Below are positions 39,353-48,521 of a stretch of DNA of 64,000 nucleotides, piece after piece (position 1 is the stretch's first letter; each line of letters starts with the position of its first letter). Position numbers and translations under genes: made by a program. This DNA is from Lentilactobacillus dabitei (GTDB lineage: Bacteria; Bacillota; Bacilli; Lactobacillales; Lactobacillaceae): assembly GCF_019061365.1 (NCBI RefSeq), contig NZ_JAHPPD010000001.1, positions 1 through 64,000 of the forward strand, in the 5' to 3' direction. The notes under the pieces were generated by a model that worked only from the letters and a program-made list of their open reading frames with translations, did not search any database and had not been told where the DNA came from.

Positions 39353-40099
39353 TCAGCTACCTTGTAATTCGGTCAGGACGGAAACTGCCGTTAGAAAATA
39401 TAACGGCGCCGTTTCGGTTCTCATAATCCGCGGCCCCAAGCCAACGTTAGTAAACCCATTTTGGTTCAATAATTGGATTTCTTCAGGGGCAATCCCGCCT
39501 TCGGGTCCAAACACCGCCACAATTGAATGGCCAACCGGCGTGGCTTCTACCTGCTTAAGCAGTTCAGCCTTTTCGCCAACTTTTGCAGATTCTTCGTAGG
39601 CAACCAGCTTGGTGTCAAAATTCATCGCCACAAGAGCTTTCAAACTCTTTAAATAGCTCACTGTCGGCACCACATTTCGATGTGACTGTTCTGCCGCGCT
39701 CAAGGCGACTTCATTGAGCCGCTTGATCTTTTTAACACTTTTTTGATCCCACTTAACAATCGACCATTTCATTGGTAAAAAGACTATCTGAGAAACCCCC
39801 AGTTCAGTCGCTTTTTGGACGATCAGTTCCGGTTTATTCCCCTTTGAGAGACCACTGACAATTGTCGCCTTAACGGGAAGTTCAACGTTCACAGGTAATT
39901 GCTTAGTAACTGACACGGTGACTTTTTGCCTGACTAATTGGCTTACTTCAGCTTGAAAAACAAGCTGTTCTGAAGAAACAACCTCAATTTGGTCGCCAAC
40001 TTCAGCTCGAAGCACTCGGCTTAGGTGATGGCTGACGTCATCAGGAAGTTGGATTTGATCGCCAACTTTAATTGTTTGGCTTAAAAAATAATGTTGCAT
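39353..40099 (-). CDS. rsmE: 16S rRNA (uracil-1498-N3)-methyltransferase
   Basis: SPOUT-family methyltransferase modifying U1498 of 16S rRNA. The 248 residues contain an N-terminal PUA-like domain (DDVSHHLSRVLRAEVGDQIEV) and the knotted SAM-binding domain with VAVFGPEGGIAPEE and the C-terminal GLGPRIMRTETAPLYFLTAV. Its ATG immediately follows the prmA stop with no gap, so the two are translated together, the usual prmA-rsmE order. Confidence 0.96.
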   Translation of the reverse strand: MQHYFLSQTIKVGDQIQLPDDVSHHLSRVLRAEVGDQIEVVSSEQLVFQAEVSQLVRQKVTVSVTKQLPVNVELPVKATIVSGLSKGNKPELIVQKATELGVSQIVFLPMKWSIVKWDQKSVKKIKRLNEVALSAAEQSHRNVVPTVSYLKSLKALVAMNFDTKLVAYEESAKVGEKAELLKQVEATPVGHSIVAVFGPEGGIAPEEIQLLNQNGFTNVGLGPRIMRTETAPLYFLTAVSVLTELQGS

Positions 40100-41059
40100 T
40101 TACTCCTCATCCTTTGGCTTTTGGGCAATAATCGCGTACCAATCTTTCATTTTCATTGATTCTAAGACTTGAAAGCCACCATCAACCATCACCTGTTTGA
40201 CTAAATCATATTTGTCATTAATGATGCCAGAAGTTAGAAAGTACCCGCCCACTTTGAGGTTGGCAAATGCCTGAGGAACCAGTGGCACAATAATCTCCGC
40301 CAAAATATTGGCAACCACGATATCAACGTGTTCATGAATGCCCTTCAGCAAGTCATTAGCAGAAATTTGAATATCCTTGGCTGCTGGATTTAAATCAATA
40401 TTTTTCTTTGCAGATTTAACCGCCACATCATCGACGTCAAACGCCTGCACGTTACCGGCACCCATTAACTTAGCGGCAATGCTGAGGACTCCTGAGCCAG
40501 TGCCAACGTCCAAAACCGATTCGCCACCGTGCATGACAATTTCGAGCGCCTGCAGGGATAGTTGAGTTGTCGGATGCGTTCCGGTCCCAAAAGCCATTCC
40601 TGGATCCAATCGAATGATTTTTTCAAACTCAGTTTTCGGTTGATAGTCTTCCCAACTTGGAACCACCGTCAACATTCTTGTAATTGAAACGGGATGATAA
40701 TATTTTTCCCAAGCAGTCCGCCAGTTTTCGTCTTCGACAGCGTTAGTGGTCACTTCAGCGGGACCAGGATTTAACCCGAATGATGATAATTGCTGAACCC
40801 GTTTGGTTATTTCAGGCACTTTTGTTTGAATATTTTTGTTATTTGGAAAATAAGCAGAAACAATCGCTCCAGTTGCAACATGGGTTAATGATGCCGGATC
40901 CACAATTTCTCCGTGGCTCCCATACCGGCCAGCTTTGAGCTTATCAAAATCCTTGGCGTCTTCTATTGATACGCCTGTTGCACCATTGGCCATCAAAATA
41001 TTTGAGACTGCCTCGACAGCCTCACTGCTTGTGATGATCGAAACTTCTGTCCAGTCCAT
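40100..41059 (-). CDS. prmA: Ribosomal protein L11 methyltransferase
   Basis: SAM-dependent enzyme that trimethylates ribosomal protein L11. The 319 residues comprise an N-terminal substrate-recognition domain and a class I methyltransferase fold with [14 protein letters not shown] (motif I), the preceding [14 protein letters not shown] and [13 protein letters not shown] (motif IV), all diagnostic. Length is normal. It lies about 40 bases after an unrecognised 122-residue protein gene, past a terminator-like hairpin, and directly precedes rsmE. Confidence 0.96.
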   Translation of the reverse strand: MDWTEVSIITSSEAVEAVSNILMANGATGVSIEDAKDFDKLKAGRYGSHGEIVDPASLTHVATGAIVSAYFPNNKNIQTKVPEITKRVQQLSSFGLNPGPAEVTTNAVEDENWRTAWEKYYHPVSITRMLTVVPSWEDYQPKTEFEKIIRLDPGMAFGTGTHPTTQLSLQALEIVMHGGESVLDVGTGSGVLSIAAKLMGAGNVQAFDVDDVAVKSAKKNIDLNPAAKDIQISANDLLKGIHEHVDIVVANILAEIIVPLVPQAFANLKVGGYFLTSGIINDKYDLVKQVMVDGGFQVLESMKMKDWYAIIAQKPKDEE

Positions 41060-41090
41060 GTTGGTTCCCCTTTGTTAATTTAATAAATAC

Positions 41091-41138
41091 AAAAAGAGCA
41101 TCCTACTTGGATGCCCCATCAGGTACTTGATGCTCTTT
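41091..41138 (-). terminator. Terminator overlapping the end of the 122-residue protein gene
   Basis: On the minus strand GCATCC-AAGTA-GGATGC is followed by a T-rich CTCTTTTT. A longer alternative uses AAAGAGCATC (its complement at 41093-41102) with GATGCTCTTT (41129-41138). The two pairings share bases and cannot form together. The stem lies partly inside the coding region. Confidence 0.7.
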
Positions 41139-41471
41139 GTCGTCATTGTTCTCATGAGCTTTCTGAGCCTTTTCCTCACGAGCACGAACTTTGGCCTCAT
41201 GCTTCAGAAGATGTCCTTCCAAATATTGCAGCAACTCAGATTCATTATCAAAAATCCGCGGATGCTTTTGCTTGTGAAGGCGTAGGTCAATTTCATTGAT
41301 TCGTTGCCTGCCGGTCCACTTATGACTGTAACGAATAATTAACCGATTGTCTAAACGATCACGACCAAATCGGAAAATATAAATGTTATCTGGCGTAAGT
41401 AAGGGGCGAATATATTCTTTTTTATAAAAATAACCATTTTTTCTGAGATATTGTTTTGTTCTACTTAACAA
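41103..41471 (-). CDS. Hypothetical protein, 122 residues
   Basis: Not recognised. It begins at TTG, nine bases after a strong AAGGAGG. The first 85 residues are rich in basic and aromatic residues (RKNGYFYKKEYIRP, RLIIRYSHKWTGRQR), suggesting a small folded, possibly nucleic-acid-binding protein. The last 35 residues are a highly charged Lys/Glu/His helix-like tail (HEAKVRAREEKAQKAHE). There is no signal peptide or membrane segment. A promoter TTGCGT-17 bases-TATTAT (41541-41569) lies upstream. It precedes prmA but is separated from it by a hairpin. Coding character is good; function unknown. Confidence 0.75.
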   Translation of the reverse strand: MLSRTKQYLRKNGYFYKKEYIRPLLTPDNIYIFRFGRDRLDNRLIIRYSHKWTGRQRINEIDLRLHKQKHPRIFDNESELLQYLEGHLLKHEAKVRAREEKAQKAHENNDDKEHQVPDGASK

Positions 41472-41540
41472 CGATAGCCACCTCCTTACTTGTTATTTTA
41501 TTAAAGGAACTCAAATCGAATAAAAAACGAATTAATATAT

Positions 41541-41569
41541 ATAATAATTGAATGTGATCGAAAACGCAA
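41541..41569 (-). promoter_or_regulatory. Predicted promoter of the 122-residue protein gene
   Basis: On the minus strand TTGCGT (41564-41569) and TATTAT (41541-41546) are 17 bases apart, in an AT-rich stretch about 70 bases before the TTG start. Confidence 0.55.
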
Positions 41570-41642
41570 ACATTTTGTTGACAATCCCGCTTGCTTTCCT
41601 TGATCTATCTATCATATTATTGAAGAAAGGAGTTGAAAGGGC

Positions 41643-42038
41643 ATGGAACTATTTCGTATTCGGTTTATCAACAAAATTCGGCCAGATACCATTGAGATCA
41701 GATATTGGGCAGTCTTAGAAGCTCATTCAAGCGATACAATCTTTGAAGGGCATCAGTGTTTTAATCGAAATTACTTAGATTATACAATTTAAAAAAACGG
41801 TGAAGTGGCGTTACGAGCCATCACAAATATTTTTTCGGCAGTCCCGAAAAATCTTGTTTTGGATAAAGTCAGTTTCGAGCAATCCCATGATCGTAATCTA
41901 TTACAAGTTCCAACCAAGCAGTTTTTTGATGACTATATTATCAATAATCATCAAATAGATCGCGTCATCAAGAAAACAGACGATGAGCACCATGCGATCA
42001 TTGACACAAAATTGATTACCGAACTCCGAATTGGGTGA
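41643..42038 (+). pseudogene. Small gene interrupted by an in-frame TAA
   Basis: An ATG at 41643 with AAAGGAG upstream opens a frame of 49 codons (MELFRIRFINKIRPD...) ending at TAA 41790-41792. Without any frame change the same frame continues for 82 more codons (KNGEVALRAITNIF ... KLITELRIG) to TGA at 42036. Both halves read as ordinary protein, so one nonsense change in a 131-codon gene is the simplest reading. Stop-codon read-through, or two separate genes with a GTG at 41805, are less likely. The product is not recognised. It lies just before the HTH gene in a small accessory patch. Confidence 0.6.
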
Positions 42039-42145
42039 TCCCTTTCCAAGTCAGCATATTCTCAGAATATTGTGCAGACGGGGCTGAAATTGAAAGCCTG
42101 TTTTCTGTTTGTATATTCTCCAAGCCCAAATAATTAATAAAAAAT

Positions 42146-42174
42146 TTGACTCTATATGTCAGCTGACATATGAT
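42146..42174 (+). promoter_or_regulatory. Promoter of the HTH gene
   Basis: TTGACT (42146-42151) and TATGAT (42169-42174) are separated by 17 bases. The spacer is filled by an 18-base palindrome that reaches into the -10, so a bound dimer would block RNA polymerase. Confidence 0.85.
42154..42171 (+). promoter_or_regulatory. Palindromic operator, ATATGTCAGCTGACATAT
   Basis: A perfect 18-base palindrome lies in the spacer and -10 of the promoter. It is a strong candidate binding site for a dimeric repressor. The adjacent HTH protein is the natural candidate for autoregulation, but this is inferred from position only. Confidence 0.75.
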
Positions 42175-42275
42175 ATAAGTGTAATTATTAATTTAAACAA
42201 TTTAATGTGGAAATTGATTTGGGGAATTGATGACATTTGTTATCAAAATTAGTGATCAATTCCGGGTGAAGGAAT

Positions 42276-42701
42276 ATGAACGTCAGGGATAAAATTCAAG
42301 TGATTATCGATAGCGGGGATAGTGCTTATCAAATCCAACAGTTGACTGGAGTTAACTCATCAGTCATTATTCGCTTAAGAAATAATAACCGTTCGATTGA
42401 TAATTTATCATTGAAAACCGTTGAGAAACTTGAACAGTACTATGATTATCACTTATCAGCCAAACATCCAGCACCAAAGGATGTCCATTTATCACATTTT
42501 CGCCACCGACTCATCAACGTTTTACAGGAATTGTATGAGTTCCAGCAGGAAAAGGTTGAACAAGTGGACGCCCCTGATGATGAACAGGCAATGGCTGCAG
42601 TCATCGAGCAACTCTTTAATGACATTTTGGCTGATCAGTTAGAAATCGAAAAAATGAAACAAATCTACAACCAGAAGTTAACTAAGAAGCCAACAGTGTA
42701 A
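42276..42701 (+). CDS. Putative HTH DNA-binding protein, 141 residues
   Basis: Residues 1-58 (VRDKIQVIIDSGDSAYQIQQ, LTGVNSSVIIRLRNNNRSID, NLSLKTVEKLEQYY) resemble the helix-turn-helix of XRE/Cro-type repressors found on phages and plasmids. Residues 70-135 form a long, charged, probably helical region that could dimerise (EFQQEKVEQVD, LADQLEIEKMKQIYNQKLTKK). The family is otherwise unrecognised. It has its own promoter overlapped by a perfect palindrome, a hairpin leader, and a strong 3' terminator, so it forms an isolated self-contained unit between housekeeping operons. Confidence 0.75.
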   Translation: MNVRDKIQVIIDSGDSAYQIQQLTGVNSSVIIRLRNNNRSIDNLSLKTVEKLEQYYDYHLSAKHPAPKDVHLSHFRHRLINVLQELYEFQQEKVEQVDAPDDEQAMAAVIEQLFNDILADQLEIEKMKQIYNQKLTKKPTV

Positions 42702-42726
42702 TTCAAAAAACATAAGACAGTAAAAA

Positions 42727-42763
42727 TGGGAAGCAGATCATGATGATCGCATCCCGTTTTTTT
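42727..42763. terminator. Terminator shared by the HTH gene and lepA
   Basis: GGGAAGCAGATCAT and its partner ATGATCGCATCCC form an imperfect stem (GGGA/TCCC, GC/GC, ATCA/TGAT), followed on the plus strand by GTTTTTTT and on the minus strand by ATTTTTAC. It lies between the convergent HTH gene and lepA. Confidence 0.85.
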
Positions 42764-42767
42764 ACGC

Positions 42768-44606
42768 CTATTTGTCGCCTTTTTCTTCCTCGTCAGTCTG
42801 CAAAACCGCCATGAAAGCGGCCTGTGGGATATCGACCTTGCCCACAGCTTTCATCCGTTTCTTACCGGCCTTCTGCTTCTCAAGTAACTTCATCCGTCGA
42901 GTTCGATCACCACCATACAACTTGGCGGTCACGTCTTTTCGATAAGCCTTAATATTGGTCCGGGCAATAATCTTTGCCCCAATTGCGGCTTGGACCGGAA
43001 TTTCAAAGTTTTGTCGTGGAATGATGTTCTTTAATTTGCCAACGATGTCACGAGCACGAGTGGCCGCAAACTGTCTGTGTGAAATGAAACTTAAGGCATC
43101 GACCTGTTCGCCGTTTAAGAGAATATCAATTTTAACCAGATCACTTGGCTTGTAGTCTTCCAAATCGTAATCAAGCGAAGCATATCCCTTAGTGCTGGAT
43201 TTTAACTTATCAAAGAAATCAAAGATAATTTCTGACAATGGCATGTGATAAATCACATTTACCCGGTATTCATCGAGGTATTCCATTGTGTCAAATTCAC
43301 CCCGGCGGCGTTGGCAAAGTTCCATGACAGGTCCTACATACTCGTTAGGCACCATGATGGTTGCTTTCACATAGGGTTCAGAAATCTGTTTAATTGCTGA
43401 AACGTCGGGCATTTCAGATGGGTTTTCAACTTCTTTCTTTTCACCATCTGTCATATCGACTTCATAGGTAACTGACGGCGCGGTGGTAATTAACTCAAGA
43501 TTAAATTCCCGCTCTAACCGTTCCTGAACAACATCCATGTGAAGCAAGCCCAAAAAGCCACAGCGAAAGCCAAACCCCAACGCCTTAGAAATTTCTGGTT
43601 CAAATTCCAACGCAGCATCGTTCAGTTTTAATTTCTCAAGAGCCTCACGTAAATCGTCGAACTTCGCGTTGTCGGTTGGATAAAGTCCGGCGTATACCAT
43701 TGGATTCATAATCCGATAACCAGGCAGCGCTTCGTCAGCGGGGTCGTCAGCGTTGGTAACCGTATCACCGACACGAGTTTGAGTAATATCCTTAATACTG
43801 GCAGTGATGTAGCCAACATCGCCAGACATCAAGTAGTCACGTTTAACCGGCTTGGGTGAGTTTACACCAACTTCGGTTACTTCATATTCACTGCCACTGT
43901 TCATCATCCGAATCTTGTCACCAGGCTGAACGGTTCCTTCGAACAGACGGACGCTCAAAACAACCCCACGATAGTCATCGTAAACTGAGTCAAAAACCAA
44001 CGCCTTTAATGGCCCGTTCACATCACCATCGGGAGCCGGTATTTTATGAACAATTTGTTCAAGCAAATCTTCAATTCCAATGCCCTTCTTAGCACTTGCC
44101 AAAACAGCATCAGATGCGTCAATTCCGATGACATTCTCAATTTCAGTTCGTACTTTTTCAGGTTCAGCTGACGGCAAATCAATTTTGTTAATCACCGGAA
44201 CAATTTCAAGGTTGTCATCGATAGCTAAATAAACGTTAGCCAACGTTTGAGCTTCAACCCCTTGAGCAGCATCGACGACCAAAACAGCCCCTTCACAGGC
44301 CGCCAAACTTCGTGACACTTCGTATGAGAAGTCAACGTGTCCAGGGGTATCAATTAGATGAAACTCATAGTCATGCCCGTCTTTGGCATGATAAGTCAAC
44401 TCAACGGCATTCAACTTGATCGTAATACCCCGTTCTCGTTCCAGATCCATGTTATCCAACAATTGATCCTTCATGTCCCGTTTAGCAACTGTATCAGTCA
44501 TTTCGAGAATTCGATCAGCCAGTGTCGATTTCCCATGGTCGATGTGAGCAACGATGGAGAAATTGCGAATATACTTTTGATGTTCCTTCATTTTTTCTAA
44601 ATCCAT
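42768..44606 (-). CDS. lepA: Elongation factor 4
   Basis: Ribosome-associated GTPase (EF4) thought to act on stalled or misassembled ribosomes. The G domain shows [17 protein letters not shown] and NKIDLP in the first 150 residues, followed by domains II, III and V and the LepA-specific C-terminal domain ([10 protein letters not shown]-type end reading [14 protein letters not shown]). The ATG at 44606 gives 612 residues beginning [17 protein letters not shown], the family norm; an ATG six codons upstream has a poorer context. It follows dnaJ by about 116 bases with a hairpin between. Confidence 0.96.
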   Translation of the reverse strand: MDLEKMKEHQKYIRNFSIVAHIDHGKSTLADRILEMTDTVAKRDMKDQLLDNMDLERERGITIKLNAVELTYHAKDGHDYEFHLIDTPGHVDFSYEVSRSLAACEGAVLVVDAAQGVEAQTLANVYLAIDDNLEIVPVINKIDLPSAEPEKVRTEIENVIGIDASDAVLASAKKGIGIEDLLEQIVHKIPAPDGDVNGPLKALVFDSVYDDYRGVVLSVRLFEGTVQPGDKIRMMNSGSEYEVTEVGVNSPKPVKRDYLMSGDVGYITASIKDITQTRVGDTVTNADDPADEALPGYRIMNPMVYAGLYPTDNAKFDDLREALEKLKLNDAALEFEPEISKALGFGFRCGFLGLLHMDVVQERLEREFNLELITTAPSVTYEVDMTDGEKKEVENPSEMPDVSAIKQISEPYVKATIMVPNEYVGPVMELCQRRRGEFDTMEYLDEYRVNVIYHMPLSEIIFDFFDKLKSSTKGYASLDYDLEDYKPSDLVKIDILLNGEQVDALSFISHRQFAATRARDIVGKLKNIIPRQNFEIPVQAAIGAKIIARTNIKAYRKDVTAKLYGGDRTRRMKLLEKQKAGKKRMKAVGKVDIPQAAFMAVLQTDEEEKGDK

Positions 44607-44660
44607 GTTGTATCTCACTTTCATTCTTCATTAAATCTCTTATACCAACCATTATAACAA

Positions 44661-44690
44661 TTAAGAGGCTGGATTTAACCAACCTCTTAA
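44661..44690 (-). terminator. Hairpin between dnaJ and lepA
   Basis: TTAAGAGGCTGG (44661-44672) pairs with CCAACCTCTTAA (44679-44690) over 12 positions with one wobble. The minus-strand downstream sequence TTGTTATAAT has only a weak T-tract, so termination would be partial. It lies about 30 bases after the dnaJ stop. Confidence 0.55.
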
Positions 44691-44722
44691 AATAATGTCA
44701 CTTATTTAAGTTTAGAATGCCT

Positions 44723-45871
44723 CTATTTTTTGTTATCGAAAGCATCCTTCATTTTGTCAAAAAAATGACCGCCGCCTTTGCCATCCAGGCTTTCACCACT
44801 CGCTTTGGCAAATGCTTCCAAAGCAACTTTTTGGTCCTTATTTAAATTCTTAGGGGTTGTAACAGTCACCGTAACCCGTTCATCACCAGTGCCATTACCA
44901 CGAAGACGAGGAGCGCCTTTACCTTTCAATCTAAACGTCGTTCCAGTTTGCGTTCCAGCAGGGATCTTCAATTCAACATCTCCATGGACCGTTTTCACTT
45001 TGACCTTGCCACCTAAAGCAGCACGGGCAAAACTGATTTTCTCGTCAACAAAAATAGTTGAGCCGTCTCGAGTAAAGTCTTTACTTGGTTTAACTTTAAA
45101 GACAATGTACAGATCACCGTAAGGGCCGCCATTTTCGCCAGCTTCACCTTGTCCTTGAAGGCGCATTTGTTGACCATCGTCGATTCCGGCTGGAACATTG
45201 ACTTCTAATTCATGACGTTCGTCAACTCGACCACGACCACCACAGGTTGGGCACTTTTCTTTAATTTCTTTACCAGTTCCATGACAAACTGGGCAGGTTT
45301 GCCGAGACTGCATTCTGCCGAGCGGCGTATTCGTTTCAGTCGTGACATATCCACGGCCGCCACAACGAGAACAGGTTACAGGTGAGGTCCCTGGCTTGGC
45401 ACCAGTTCCACCACAAGTCTTACATTGAGCTTCACGATTATATTTAATAACCGTCTTCTTACCAAAAATGGCTTCTTCAAATTCCAGCGTCATTTGATAC
45501 TGGAGATCGCGGCCCTGCCTTGGTGCAGAAGGATCCGCATTCCGTTGGCCGCCACCAAAGAATTGGCTGAAAATATCATCAAAACCAAAACCGCCGCCAC
45601 CATCGAAATTACCGAATCCACCAGCGCCGCCACCGCCAAATCCGGCACCAGCACCATCGGCTGATCCGTATTGGTCATAGTTTGCCCGCTTCTGTGGGTC
45701 ACTTAACGTTTCATATGCTTCGTTAATTTCCTTGAACTTCTCCTCAGCATTAGGAGCCTTGTTGATGTCAGGGTGCCACTTCTTGGACAACTTACGATAG
45801 GCGTGTTTGATTTCATCGTCGCTGGCGTCTTTTGAGACCCCGAGGATATCATAATAATCTTTACTTGCCAT
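44723..45871 (-). CDS. dnaJ: Chaperone DnaJ (Hsp40)
   Basis: Co-chaperone that delivers substrates to DnaK and stimulates its ATPase. The 382-residue type A protein has a J domain with HPD (WHPDINK), a Gly/Phe-rich linker (about 75-105), four CxxCxGxG zinc repeats ([32 protein letters not shown]) and a C-terminal substrate-binding domain. All key residues are intact. It follows dnaK by 111 bases that contain a T-tailed hairpin and a possible secondary promoter. Confidence 0.98.
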   Translation of the reverse strand: MASKDYYDILGVSKDASDDEIKHAYRKLSKKWHPDINKAPNAEEKFKEINEAYETLSDPQKRANYDQYGSADGAGAGFGGGGAGGFGNFDGGGGFGFDDIFSQFFGGGQRNADPSAPRQGRDLQYQMTLEFEEAIFGKKTVIKYNREAQCKTCGGTGAKPGTSPVTCSRCGGRGYVTTETNTPLGRMQSRQTCPVCHGTGKEIKEKCPTCGGRGRVDERHELEVNVPAGIDDGQQMRLQGQGEAGENGGPYGDLYIVFKVKPSKDFTRDGSTIFVDEKISFARAALGGKVKVKTVHGDVELKIPAGTQTGTTFRLKGKGAPRLRGNGTGDERVTVTVTTPKNLNKDQKVALEAFAKASGESLDGKGGGHFFDKMKDAFDNKK

Positions 45872-45925
45872 TAGAAACTCCCATCTTCAATCAATTGTTT
45901 ATCCTTGATAGAATACCATATTTTA

Positions 45926-45957
45926 ACAAAAAGCCAAAGCCAGATTGGCCTTGACTT
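45926..45957 (-). terminator. Intercistronic terminator-like hairpin between dnaK and dnaJ
   Basis: On the minus strand AAGTCAAGGCCA-ATC-TGGCTTTGGCTT forms a 12-bp stem with G-T wobbles and is followed by TTTTG. It lies about 25 bases after the dnaK stop and could lower dnaJ expression relative to dnaK. Just after it TTGGCT and TATTCT (16 bases apart) may form a weak promoter. Confidence 0.65.
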
Positions 45958-45982
45958 CTCGTCTAAATAACAATCTCAAAGA

Positions 45983-47854
45983 TTATTTTTTATCATCGTG
46001 AACTTCATGGAAGTCACCGTCAACGGTACCGTCGCCGCCTTTACCATCATCTTTGTTATCATCAGATGAACTTTGCGAACCGGTTTGAGCACCCTGAGCA
46101 CCGCCATCTTTTGGCGCTTGTTGTTGATATAACTTAACGGCAAGGTCTTGGACGATCTTGTTCAAATCATCTTTCTTAGCCTTCATGTCGTCAACGTTAT
46201 TGTCTTCCTTAGCTTTCTTAAGTGCATCACGGGCATCTTCGGCCTTCTTAATTTCGTCATCGGAAACCTTACCTTTAACTTCCTTAAGGGTCTTGTCAGT
46301 CTGGAAGAGTAACTGGTCAACTTCGTTATTGAGATCAGCAGATTCCTTACGTTGCTTATCTGCCTCTTCGTTTTCCTTGGCTTCCTTCATCATCTTCTTG
46401 ATTTCATCATCGGAAAGACCTGACGAATCTTTGATGGTAATCTTTTGTTCCTTACCAGTTCCTTTATCCTTGGCAGAAACGTTCACAATTCCGTTCTTGT
46501 CAATGTCAAAGGTAACTTCAATTTGAGGAACACCTCTAGGGGCAGCAGGAATGTCAGTCAACTGGAATTGACCCAGTGTCTTGTCATCGGCAGCCATCGG
46601 TCGTTCACCTTGAAGAACATGGATATCTACGGCTGGTTGATTATCTGCGGCAGTTGAGAAGACCTGTGACTTACTAGTTGGAATGGTTGTATTCCGATCA
46701 ATTAACTTAGTGAAGACCCCACCCATGGTTTCAATACCAAGTGACAATGGGGTAACATCAAGCAAAACAACATCCTTAACATCACCAGTAATCACACCAC
46801 CTTGAACAGCAGCCCCTAAGGCAACCGCTTCATCAGGGTTAATTGAGTGATTAGATTCCTTACCAGTCCATGACTTAACGGCTTCTTGAACAGCTGGGAT
46901 TCGAGTTGAACCACCATTTAAGATCACTTGATCGATGTCTGAAGTTTGTAATCCGGCATCCTTCAGAGCGTTGTCAAATGGCACCTTGGTCTTTGCAACC
47001 AAGTCAGATGTCAATTCGTTGAACTTTGCACGAGTCAAAGTCGTTTGCAAATGTAATGGACCGTTATCGCCAGCTGAAATAAATGGCAGGCTAATTTCGG
47101 ATTCAGTCACACCTGACAAGTCTTTCTTAGCCTTTTCGGCAGCATCCTTCAAACGTTGAAGAGCCATCTTATCCTTAGAAAGATCAACTCCATTTTCTTT
47201 TTTGAAGTTATCAACCAACCAATCAATAATCCGTTGATCAAAGTCATCCCCACCAAGGTGAGTATCACCATTAGTTGAAAGTACTTGGAAGACACCATCA
47301 CCTAATTCAAGGATGGAAACATCAAAAGTACCACCACCTAAGTCGTAAACTAAGATCTTTTCATCTTTATCTTGCTTATCAAGGCCGTAAGCCAAAGCTG
47401 CAGCAGTTGGTTCGTTGATGATTCGCTTAACATTTAAACCAGCAATCTTTCCAGCATCCTTGGTTGCCTGACGTTGGGCATCATTAAAGTAGGCAGGAAC
47501 AGTGATAACAGCATCTGTCACTTTGTCACCCAAATAATTTTCTGCGAAATCTTTAATATACTGCAAAATCATTGCTGAAATTTGCTGTGGTGTATATTTT
47601 TTGCCTTCGATATCAACTGTATAACCTTGTTCACCCATATGACTCTTAATTGACCGAACAGTGTTAGGGTTTGTAATCTCTTGACGCTTAGCAACTTCAC
47701 CAACCTGAGGCTTGCCATCTTTAAATGCCACAACAGATGGTGTAGTTCGGGCTCCTTCAGGGTTTGCAATGATTTTAGGCTCGCTGCCTTCCAATACGGC
47801 AACGGCTGAGTTAGTGGTACCTAAATCAATACCGATAATTTTATTACTTGCCAT
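45983..47854 (-). CDS. dnaK: Chaperone DnaK (Hsp70)
   Basis: ATP-dependent chaperone for nascent and stress-damaged proteins. The 623 residues include the nucleotide-binding domain ([17 protein letters not shown] at the start, [33 protein letters not shown]), the substrate-binding domain ([16 protein letters not shown]) and a helical lid ending in a Gly/Asp/Lys-rich tail. The N-terminal domain has the shorter Gram-positive form. Third gene of hrcA-grpE-dnaK-dnaJ; controlled by HrcA through the CIRCE element upstream of hrcA. Confidence 0.98.
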   Translation of the reverse strand: MASNKIIGIDLGTTNSAVAVLEGSEPKIIANPEGARTTPSVVAFKDGKPQVGEVAKRQEITNPNTVRSIKSHMGEQGYTVDIEGKKYTPQQISAMILQYIKDFAENYLGDKVTDAVITVPAYFNDAQRQATKDAGKIAGLNVKRIINEPTAAALAYGLDKQDKDEKILVYDLGGGTFDVSILELGDGVFQVLSTNGDTHLGGDDFDQRIIDWLVDNFKKENGVDLSKDKMALQRLKDAAEKAKKDLSGVTESEISLPFISAGDNGPLHLQTTLTRAKFNELTSDLVAKTKVPFDNALKDAGLQTSDIDQVILNGGSTRIPAVQEAVKSWTGKESNHSINPDEAVALGAAVQGGVITGDVKDVVLLDVTPLSLGIETMGGVFTKLIDRNTTIPTSKSQVFSTAADNQPAVDIHVLQGERPMAADDKTLGQFQLTDIPAAPRGVPQIEVTFDIDKNGIVNVSAKDKGTGKEQKITIKDSSGLSDDEIKKMMKEAKENEEADKQRKESADLNNEVDQLLFQTDKTLKEVKGKVSDDEIKKAEDARDALKKAKEDNNVDDMKAKKDDLNKIVQDLAVKLYQQQAPKDGGAQGAQTGSQSSSDDNKDDGKGGDGTVDGDFHEVHDDKK

Positions 47855-47881
47855 AGATAATCCTCTTTTTCTTTTAAAGAT

Positions 47882-48487
47882 TTATTTTGCTACAACAACC
47901 ATTGCTGGTCGTAAAACACGGTCCTTCAAACGGTAACCGTCCTGAAGAACTTGAACAACCGTTTCAGCAGGATGATCCTCATCCGCATCTGCAGTTTGGA
48001 TAGCCTGTTCAAACTTTGGATCAAATGGTTTATTCAGGGCGTCAACAACCTCCACACCATTATCCTTGAGTGCTTTGTTAAGATGCTCATAAACCATCGA
48101 TACACCCTTTTTAAGCTGTTTCCCATTGTCGTCAGTGACTTCAACGGCAAGTGCTCGTTGTAAATTATCAACAATTGGTAGGATGTCATGAGCCAACTGC
48201 TGGCCATCATACTTAATTAAATCAGCTTGTTCTTTTTTTGCGTGATTCTGAATATTTTTCATATCAGCTTCAGCACGAAGATATCGATTTTCCATATCAT
48301 CAAGCTTTTTTTGAAGTTGAACAACTGTCTGCTTCAACTTGGTAACATCTTCAGCACTCTTACTGGAATGGTCAGCCGCAACCTTTTTTTCATGATCATT
48401 TTTTGCCTGATCTTTGGGTTGGGCAGTCGACTGTTCCTTTGGCTGGTCCTGCTTCTTATTCAGTGATTCTTCCTTATTCTCTGCCAA
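47882..48487 (-). CDS. grpE: Nucleotide exchange factor GrpE
   Basis: Dimeric factor that releases ADP from DnaK. The 201 residues start with a disordered Lys/Gln/Glu-rich tail (1-60), then a long coiled coil (about 60-110, VVQLQKKLDDMENRYLRAEA) and the C-terminal beta domain with VVEVVDALNKPFDPKFEQAI and the family end VLQDGYRLKDRVLRPAMVVV. Located 27 bases before dnaK and 34 bases after hrcA. Confidence 0.97.
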   Translation of the reverse strand: MAENKEESLNKKQDQPKEQSTAQPKDQAKNDHEKKVAADHSSKSAEDVTKLKQTVVQLQKKLDDMENRYLRAEADMKNIQNHAKKEQADLIKYDGQQLAHDILPIVDNLQRALAVEVTDDNGKQLKKGVSMVYEHLNKALKDNGVEVVDALNKPFDPKFEQAIQTADADEDHPAETVVQVLQDGYRLKDRVLRPAMVVVAK

Positions 48488-48521
48488 ACAATCGCCTCCT
48501 TAGGTTGCCAAATCGCTGGCA

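Noticed and set aside
39105-39599. 164-codon open frame on the plus strand across the relA-rsmE gap
   Set aside because: Mostly antisense to relA and rsmE, with no ribosome binding site or recognisable protein features.
41786-41798. Possible slippery sequence TTTAAAAAAAC for programmed frameshifting
   Set aside because: The frames before and after the stop are already in phase, so a frameshift would not join them; the heptamer is also not in the required register.
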